DNA of 64,000 nucleotides from Paraburkholderia caballeronis (GTDB lineage: Bacteria > Pseudomonadota > Gammaproteobacteria > Burkholderiales > Burkholderiaceae): contig NZ_FNSR01000001.1 of NCBI RefSeq assembly GCF_900104845.1, forward strand, positions 682,001-746,000, given 5' to 3'. The notes under the pieces are model-generated. The model saw only the letters and a program-made list of their open reading frames with translations. It ran no database searches and was not told the origin of the DNA. Made by a program: the position numbers and the translations under genes. Positions 58,932 through 64,000 of the stretch are shown piece after piece. Within the stretch, counting starts at the first letter, position 1. Every line of letters begins with the position of its first letter.

Positions 58932-59460
58932 ACCGTGGGGCCGAGATTTTGGCGGATATTATAACTTTTCCCCGATTTCGGCATTGGGCACGGCTGTGGC
59001 GGCGCGTACACAGGCCTGGCGCACCTGGCCGGGATGTCGTTCGGACGGCCGAGCCCCGCCGTCATTGGGGTTGCGAGCCGTTGTACACAAGGTGATCGGG
59101 GCAGATCGGAATAGCCTGAACGAGTGTGCCCAGGTTTATGCGACGGAACGCCGCGGAACCGGCTGCACGGCTTTGGAGCCGCCGCGGACCGGCCGCGCCC
59201 CGGGTGAATTTCGCCGGAATTCGCGAAGCGAACCCGCCCAGCCACATCCTTATCGGCCGGATGGGCAACGTGTGCCGCGCACCGGCCCCGCGAACTTGCG
59301 TTGCTTCATCGCGCCCCCTACACTCGGTCGCTACGCTGGCTGCGGGCCGCCGCGCAGGCCGCCGCCGTTCACCGACAACCCTCAACGAGACGAAGATGCC
59401 AGTCACCGGGTCGATACGCGCCTGTCCGATTTGTTCCAGAATCGTCGGAACGCGTCGCTA
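58932..59460 (-). promoter_or_regulatory. Divergent region upstream of hemA
   Basis: 529 bp without a supported gene. On the minus strand, TATAAT (58963-58958) precedes hemA by about 27 bp; no convincing -35 box is seen at 16-18 bp. Long Arg/Pro-rich frames in the rest look like shadows. Confidence 0.55.
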
Positions 59461-59715
59461 ATGGGCTGGATCGGCATCGCGATACTCGGCGCGGTCGTCG
59501 GCGTCGCCGGCTGGTGGCTGCATCCGCTGCGCGGTCGCGCCCGTCGCGGGCTGTGGCGCGCGGTGCTCGCCGGCATCGCCGGCGCGGCGCTCGCGAACGC
59601 GGCCGGCCGCACGACCGGCGCTTTCCTCGACGGCGAGACGCTGCAATGGCCGGTTTGCACGGCCGTCGCGCTGCTCGCGGCCGCCGCGATCGCGAGCCTG
59701 TCGTTCCGGCGCTGA
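59461..59715 (+). CDS. Small membrane protein, GlsB/YeaQ/YmgE-like
   Basis: 84 aa. Three hydrophobic segments (WIGIAILGAVVGVAGWWL, AVLAGIAGAALANAAG and CTAVALLAAAAIASLSF) with glycine motifs resemble transglycosylase-associated small membrane proteins. No strong ribosome-binding site precedes the ATG, so the start is uncertain. It is followed after 82 bp by aminopeptidase P. Function in the family is unclear (general stress response). Confidence 0.65.
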   Translation: MGWIGIAILGAVVGVAGWWLHPLRGRARRGLWRAVLAGIAGAALANAAGRTTGAFLDGETLQWPVCTAVALLAAAAIASLSFRR

Positions 59716-59796
59716 CCCGCGCGCCGTCGGCACGCAACGCCGGCGTCGCGCCGCACGCGAACCCGGCGTTCCCATTCCATTTCCGCAGGTGAAACC

Positions 59797-61611
59797 ATGA
59801 CCGCCCGACTTCCCGAAACGTCCTCGATTCCCGAGCGGATCGCCGCGCTGCGCGCCGCGATGGCGCGCGAAGGCGTCGCCGCGACCCTCGTTCCGTCCGC
59901 GGACCCGCATCTGTCCGAATACCTGCCGCCGCGCTGGCAGGGCCGGCAGTGGCTGTCGGGCTTCACCGGCTCGGTCGGCACGCTCGTCGTGACCGCCGAC
60001 TTCGCCGGCGTGTGGGTCGACAGCCGCTACTGGGTGCAGGCGGAACAGCAACTGGCCGGCACCGGCGTGCAGTTGATGAAGATGATGGGCGGCCAGCAGA
60101 CCCAGCCGCACATCGACTGGCTCGCGCAGAACGTGCCGGCGGACGCCGCCGTCGCGGTGGACGGCGCGGTGCTCGGCGTCGCGTCGGCGCGCGCGCTGGC
60201 CGACGCGCTCGGCGCGCGCGGCGTGACGCTGCGCACCGATCTCGACCTGCTCGATCACGTGTGGTCCGCGCGGCCGTCGCTGCCGGTCGAGGCCGTCTAC
60301 GAGCATGTCGCGCCGCACGCGGACACGAGCCGCGCCGGCAAGCTCGACCAGTTGCGCCGCGCGTTGCAGGAGAAGGGCGCGCAGTGGCACTTCATCTCGA
60401 CGCTCGACGACCTCGCATGGCTCTTCAATCTGCGCGGCGCGGACGTCAGCTACAACCCGGTGTTCGTCGCGCATGCGCTGATCGGGCTTGACGCCGCGAC
60501 GCTGTTCGTCGCCGAAGGCAAGGTGCCGCCGGCGCTCGCCGCCGCGCTCGCGCGCGACGGCGTGCAGGTCGCGCCGTATGCGCAGGCCGCCGCCGCGCTC
60601 GCCGCGCTGCCCGCCGGCGCGACGCTGCTGGTCGATCCGCGCCGGGTCACGTATGGGTTGTTGCAGGCGGTGCCGTCGACGGTGAAGCTCGTCGAGTCCG
60701 TCAATCCGACGACGTTCTTCAAGTCGCGCAAGACCGCCGCCGAGGCGGAGCATATCCGCGCGACGATGGAGCAGGACGGCGCGGCGCTCGCCGAATTCTT
60801 CGCGTGGTTCGAACAGGCGCTCGGCCGCGAGACGGTCACCGAACTGACGGTCGACGAGCGGCTCACCGCCGCGCGCGAGCGCCGGCCGGGTTTCGTGTCC
60901 TTGAGCTTCGGGACCATCGCCGGCTTCAACGCGAACGGCGCGATGCCCCATTACCGCGCGACGCGCGAGTCGCACAGCACGATCGCCGGCGACGGCCTGC
61001 TGCTGATCGACTCCGGCGGCCAGTATCTGGACGGCACGACCGACATCACGCGCGTCGTGCCCATCGGCACGCCGAGCGACGCGCAGCGGCGCGACTTCAC
61101 CGTCGTGCTGAAGGGAATGATGGCGCTGTCGCGCGCGCACTTCCCGCGCGGCGTGCGCTCGCCGATGCTCGACGCGATCGCGCGCGCGCCGATCTGGGAA
61201 GCCGGCGCGGACTACGGCCACGGCACCGGTCACGGCGTCGGTTATTTCCTGAACGTGCACGAAGGCCCGCAGGTGATCTCGCACTACGCGCCGGCCGAGC
61301 CGTGGACCGCGATGGAAGAAGGGATGATTACGTCGGTCGAGCCGGGCATCTACCGGCCCGGCAAGTGGGGCGTGCGGATCGAGAACCTGGTATTGAACCA
61401 GCCGGCCGGCAAGACCGAGCTTGGCGACTTCCTGAAATTCGAGACGCTGACGCTGTGCCCGATCGACACCCGCTGCATCGACCTCGCGCTGCTGCGCGCG
61501 GACGAGCGCGAGTGGCTGAACGCGTACCACGACACGGTGCGCCGGCGCGTGTCGCCGCACGTGTCCGGCGATGCGAAGGCGTGGCTCGACGCGCGTACGC
61601 AACCGGTCTGA
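59797..61611 (+). CDS. pepP: Xaa-Pro aminopeptidase (M24B)
   Basis: 604 aa. Pita-bread-fold metalloprotease that removes N-terminal residues before proline. Two creatinase_N-like domains precede the catalytic domain. Metal ligands are seen in DSGGQYLDGTTDITR (Asp pair), GHGTGHGVGYFLNVHEGP (His), SVEPGIYRPGKWGVRIEN (Glu) and the C-terminal Glu. The length of about 600 aa fits the larger aminopeptidase P1-like form. It starts a plus-strand pair with the HAD gene. Confidence 0.93.
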   Translation: MTARLPETSSIPERIAALRAAMAREGVAATLVPSADPHLSEYLPPRWQGRQWLSGFTGSVGTLVVTADFAGVWVDSRYWVQAEQQLAGTGVQLMKMMGGQQTQPHIDWLAQNVPADAAVAVDGAVLGVASARALADALGARGVTLRTDLDLLDHVWSARPSLPVEAVYEHVAPHADTSRAGKLDQLRRALQEKGAQWHFISTLDDLAWLFNLRGADVSYNPVFVAHALIGLDAATLFVAEGKVPPALAAALARDGVQVAPYAQAAAALAALPAGATLLVDPRRVTYGLLQAVPSTVKLVESVNPTTFFKSRKTAAEAEHIRATMEQDGAALAEFFAWFEQALGRETVTELTVDERLTAARERRPGFVSLSFGTIAGFNANGAMPHYRATRESHSTIAGDGLLLIDSGGQYLDGTTDITRVVPIGTPSDAQRRDFTVVLKGMMALSRAHFPRGVRSPMLDAIARAPIWEAGADYGHGTGHGVGYFLNVHEGPQVISHYAPAEPWTAMEEGMITSVEPGIYRPGKWGVRIENLVLNQPAGKTELGDFLKFETLTLCPIDTRCIDLALLRADEREWLNAYHDTVRRRVSPHVSGDAKAWLDARTQPV

Positions 61612-61630
61612 TCTCGCGGGAGACGCGGCG

Positions 61631-62254
61631 ATGGCGATCAAGGCGGTGGTGTTCGATTTCGGCGGGGTGCTGGTGGACTGGAGCCCCGACTATCTGTATC
61701 GCAAGCTGATTCCGGACGACGACGAGCGCCGCTGGTTTCTCACGCACGTGTGCGGCCTCGACTGGGTGATCCGCCAGGACGGCGGGCAGACGCTCGCGGA
61801 CGGCACCGCCGAGCGCATCGCGCAGTTCCCGGACCACGAGGCGCTGATCCGTGCGTTCTACGACCGCTGGCACGAGATGATCGGCGGGATGCTCGACGGC
61901 GGCGTCGCGACGTTCGAGAAGCTGGAGGCGGCCGGTCTGCCGCTGTTCGGGCTGACGAACTGGTCGGCGGAGACGTTTCCGTATGCACAGGCGAATTTCC
62001 CGTTGCTGTCGCGTTGCCGTGATGTCGTCGTGTCCGGTCACGTGAAGCTCGTGAAGCCGGACGCGGCGATCTTCCACGAGATGTTCCGGCGCATCGACGC
62101 GCAGTTGCCGGGCATCGCGCCGCACGAACTGGTGTTCATCGACGACAACCGGATGAACGCCGACGCCGCGACCGCGCTCGGCTGGCACGGCATCCATCAC
62201 ACGAGCAACGCGGCGACCGACGCGCGGCTGCGCGAACTGGGGCTGCCGATCTGA
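61631..62254 (+). CDS. HAD-family hydrolase
   Basis: 207 aa. HAD motif I VFDFGGVLVDWSPDYLY has Asp nucleophile followed by F-G-G; motif II LTNWSAETF, motif III Lys in HVKLVKPDAAIF and motif IV FIDDNRMNADAA. The FGG version of motif I, where the general acid Asp is Gly, occurs in HAD-IA branch proteins such as YihX-like phosphatases. Start at 61631; a frame from 61571 overlaps pepP. 20 bp separate it from pepP, so an operon is probable. Confidence 0.9.
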   Translation: MAIKAVVFDFGGVLVDWSPDYLYRKLIPDDDERRWFLTHVCGLDWVIRQDGGQTLADGTAERIAQFPDHEALIRAFYDRWHEMIGGMLDGGVATFEKLEAAGLPLFGLTNWSAETFPYAQANFPLLSRCRDVVVSGHVKLVKPDAAIFHEMFRRIDAQLPGIAPHELVFIDDNRMNADAATALGWHGIHHTSNAATDARLRELGLPI

Positions 62255-62293
62255 ACGTCCAGGGCCGCGCGGCGCGCGTGCTTATCGGTCTGA

Positions 62294-63421
62294 TTACTGG
62301 CCGAGCAGGTTGCGCAGCGCGTCGCCGAGGCCCCTCGCGGTTTCGCCCGCGCCCTTCACGACGCCTTCCGCGCTGACGCCGAGCGCCTTCGCGAAACCCG
62401 TGCGGATTTCGGTCAGCAGGTGCTCGTTCAGCTCGAACTTCGGATCGCGCAGGTTGCCTTCGAGCGTGAAGTGCAGCGTGAGGTTGCCGTTGTGCGTCTT
62501 CAGCGCGGCGATCGCCGCGCGCGTCGGGATCGCCATGAACGTGTCGAGCGGGTTGCCGGTCGGCGCGAGTTGCAGGTCGTGCAGCGTCAGCGTGCCGGGC
62601 GCGTGCAGATGGTAGTCGCGCACCGTCGACACGAGATCGAGATCGACGGTGCCGCCGGTCACGCGCGCCTTGGTGCCGGCTTTCTTCAGCAGATACGGAT
62701 CGAGCGTCGCCACGTCGACGCCGCGCAGCGTCGTCGTGGTCTGCGAGTCGCGGCTCGCGATCCGGATCCAGCCGCCGAACGCGACGTGCCCGGTATGCGA
62801 CGGCCCGCGGATCGAGCCGGTGACCGACAGTTGCGTCGGCTCGTCGAGCGCGGGCAGGCGCAGATGATCGACGGTCGCGTTCGCGTCGCCGACCGTCACG
62901 CGGTACGGCGGGTTGCCGACCGAACGGTCGTAGAACTCGAACGTGCCGTGCTGGAACGCGATGTGATCGACGAGCTTTTCTTCGGGCGGCGAACCGGACC
63001 CGCTGCCCGGCGACGCGCCGCCGCCGGTGTTCGACACCGACTGGCGCAGGTTCGGCAGCAACTGGATCGAGCCGCTCTGGCGGCGCAGCACGGTCAGGTC
63101 GAAGTCGCTGACCGTTATGTCGCGAATGTGCACGCGGCGCGCGAGCAGCGCGCGCCGGTCCGGCGTGATCGTGATCCGCGCGGCGCGCAGCGCGTCGGGG
63201 GCCGGCCAGTCCGGCGGCGCCTTCAGCCGCACGTTCACGAGTTCGATCGACGTGAGCCCCACGTCGATCCGCTCCGCGCTGCCGAGCGGCCCGAGCGCGG
63301 CGACCACGCGGTTCTTCACCGCGTGCTGGAGCGCAATGGCCCCGCCGAGCGCGGCGAGCACCAGCACCGCGACGACGATGACGGCGGCAACGGCAACGCG
63401 GGAGCGGGTCGATCTCGCCAT
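62294..63421 (-). CDS. AsmA/DUF748-like protein
   Basis: 375 aa, ATG with AAGGAG. An N-terminal membrane anchor (VAVAAVIVVAVLVLAALGGAIAL) is followed by a beta-rich, periplasmic repeat region as in AsmA/DUF748/TamB-like proteins (VNVRLKAPPDWP, RDITVSDFDL, HIAFQHGTFEFYDRSV). A Gly/Ser/Pro linker lies near residues 130-145. Such proteins are thought to help lipid transport or outer-membrane homeostasis. It converges with the HAD gene. Confidence 0.75.
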   Translation of the reverse strand: MARSTRSRVAVAAVIVVAVLVLAALGGAIALQHAVKNRVVAALGPLGSAERIDVGLTSIELVNVRLKAPPDWPAPDALRAARITITPDRRALLARRVHIRDITVSDFDLTVLRRQSGSIQLLPNLRQSVSNTGGGASPGSGSGSPPEEKLVDHIAFQHGTFEFYDRSVGNPPYRVTVGDANATVDHLRLPALDEPTQLSVTGSIRGPSHTGHVAFGGWIRIASRDSQTTTTLRGVDVATLDPYLLKKAGTKARVTGGTVDLDLVSTVRDYHLHAPGTLTLHDLQLAPTGNPLDTFMAIPTRAAIAALKTHNGNLTLHFTLEGNLRDPKFELNEHLLTEIRTGFAKALGVSAEGVVKGAGETARGLGDALRNLLGQ

Positions 63422-63567
63422 GCGGTTCTCCTTGAGCGCCGCGTGGCGCAACGAACGCCGCGCGGCGTGAGCGGGGCGCGCAACCGTCGTGCCGCGCGAA
63501 GCAACGTCGGGAAGAAGAGTTGGGGCGGCCCGGCACGGCGGCGTACGCGCCGCCGTCCCGAAAGCGC

Positions 63568-64000
63568 TTACCGGCTGATCGGCTTGTAGCGCAGACGCTT
63601 CGGCCGCGCCGCTTCCTCGCCGAGGCGCTTGATCTTGTCCGCCTCGTACTCCTGGTAGTTGCCGTCGAAGAACGTGACCTGCGAGTCGCCTTCGAACGCG
63701 AGGATGTGCGTCGCGATCCGGTCGAGGAACCAGCGATCGTGCGAGATCACCATCACCGAGCCCGCGAATTCGAGCAGCGCGTCTTCGAGTGCGCGCAGCG
63801 TTTCGACGTCGAGATCGTTCGACGGCTCGTCGAGCAGCAGCACGTTGCCGCCCGAAATCAGCGTCTTCGCGAGATGCAGCCGGCCGCGCTCGCCGCCCGA
63901 CAGGTTGCCGACGATCTTCTGCTGATCGCCGCCCTTGAAGTTGAAGCGGCCGATGTACGCGCGCGACGGCGTCTCGTACTTGCCGACCGCGAGCACGTCC
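63568..64000 (-). CDS. ettA: Energy-dependent translational throttle protein EttA, 3' part
   Basis: The 5' part lies beyond the window. The visible region of about 144 residues is the second ABC domain of an ABC-F protein: signature [16 protein letters not shown], Walker [21 protein letters not shown] and H-loop [32 protein letters not shown]. The sequence [22 protein letters not shown] before it matches EttA, which gates translation initiation in response to ATP/ADP ratio. Confidence 0.95.
   Translation of the reverse strand, partial: DVLAVGKYETPSRAYIGRFNFKGGDQQKIVGNLSGGERGRLHLAKTLISGGNVLLLDEPSNDLDVETLRALEDALLEFAGSVMVISHDRWFLDRIATHILAFEGDSQVTFFDGNYQEYEADKIKRLGEEAARPKRLRYKPISR

Noticed and set aside
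58906..59460. Longer N-terminal extension of the small membrane protein
   Set aside because: The in-frame upstream sequence is Arg/Pro-rich, overlaps the hemA promoter and start region and has no domain.

Overview
The window is high-GC chromosome from a member of the Burkholderiaceae, most likely Burkholderia or Paraburkholderia. The evidence is the petB-petC-sspA-sspB order, the hemA-prfA-prmC-grxD-ubiX operon, the aminopeptidase P and EttA genes, and strong GC3 codon use. Taxonomy is inferred from gene content only.

Layout. (1) 1-2965: core genes petB (3' part), petC, sspA, sspB and a complete tRNA-Thr(TGT). (2) 2966-20246: a genomic island of about 17 kb inserted at the 3' end of that tRNA. 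A 48-bp tRNA repeat (2918-2965 and 20247-20294) marks attL and attR, and a tyrosine integrase sits beside attR. The island is visibly less GC-rich than its flanks. It holds two orphan genes, an IS3-family element, a decayed IS110-family transposase, a RelE/HigB-type toxin-antitoxin pair and a five-gene candidate anti-phage cassette (7461-17632). (3) 20529-21593: an orphan methyltransferase. (4) 21667-30639: a CoA-dependent carboxylate catabolic locus: Ldh_2-type dehydrogenase, two MaoC/FAS1-like hydratase halves, two class III CoA-transferases, an HMG-CoA-lyase-like enzyme, an HTH-citrate-synthase fusion and an MFS transporter. Two near-identical promoter/operator copies (22814-22861 and 28965-29012) tie the locus together. 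(5) 30728-35188: AraC regulator and divergent SDR, an MBL-fold hydrolase and a PLP trans-sulfuration enzyme. (6) 35896-53367: mostly single genes: EF-hand protein, two membrane glycosyltransferase-type proteins, GAF-PAS-GGDEF-EAL protein, methyltransferases, DUF1415, TetR/MFS pair, nitroreductase, YegD-like Hsp70, CspA, APC permease. (7) 53495-58931: DODA-type dioxygenase, then ubiX, grxD, prmC, prfA and hemA on the minus strand. (8) 59461-64000: small membrane protein, aminopeptidase P, HAD hydrolase, AsmA-like protein and the 3' part of ettA.

Most interesting system. The cassette encodes a BrxR/CapW-like wHTH-WYL regulator, a 1172-aa SNF2-type helicase ending in a DUF3883-like nuclease-type domain, a DUF1156 DNA methyltransferase, a 107-aa protein in a 4-bp overlap, and a DUF499 AAA+ ATPase. 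The gene families are known from defence islands, and DISARM and BREX contain related components, but I know of no experimentally described system with this exact composition. A G7 tract at the methyltransferase/107-aa junction means a single-base change in run length would fuse the two proteins.

Second highlight. The HTH-citrate-synthase protein appears to have lost two of the three catalytic residues and sits between the two shared operators, so it may be an acyl-CoA-sensing regulator rather than an enzyme.
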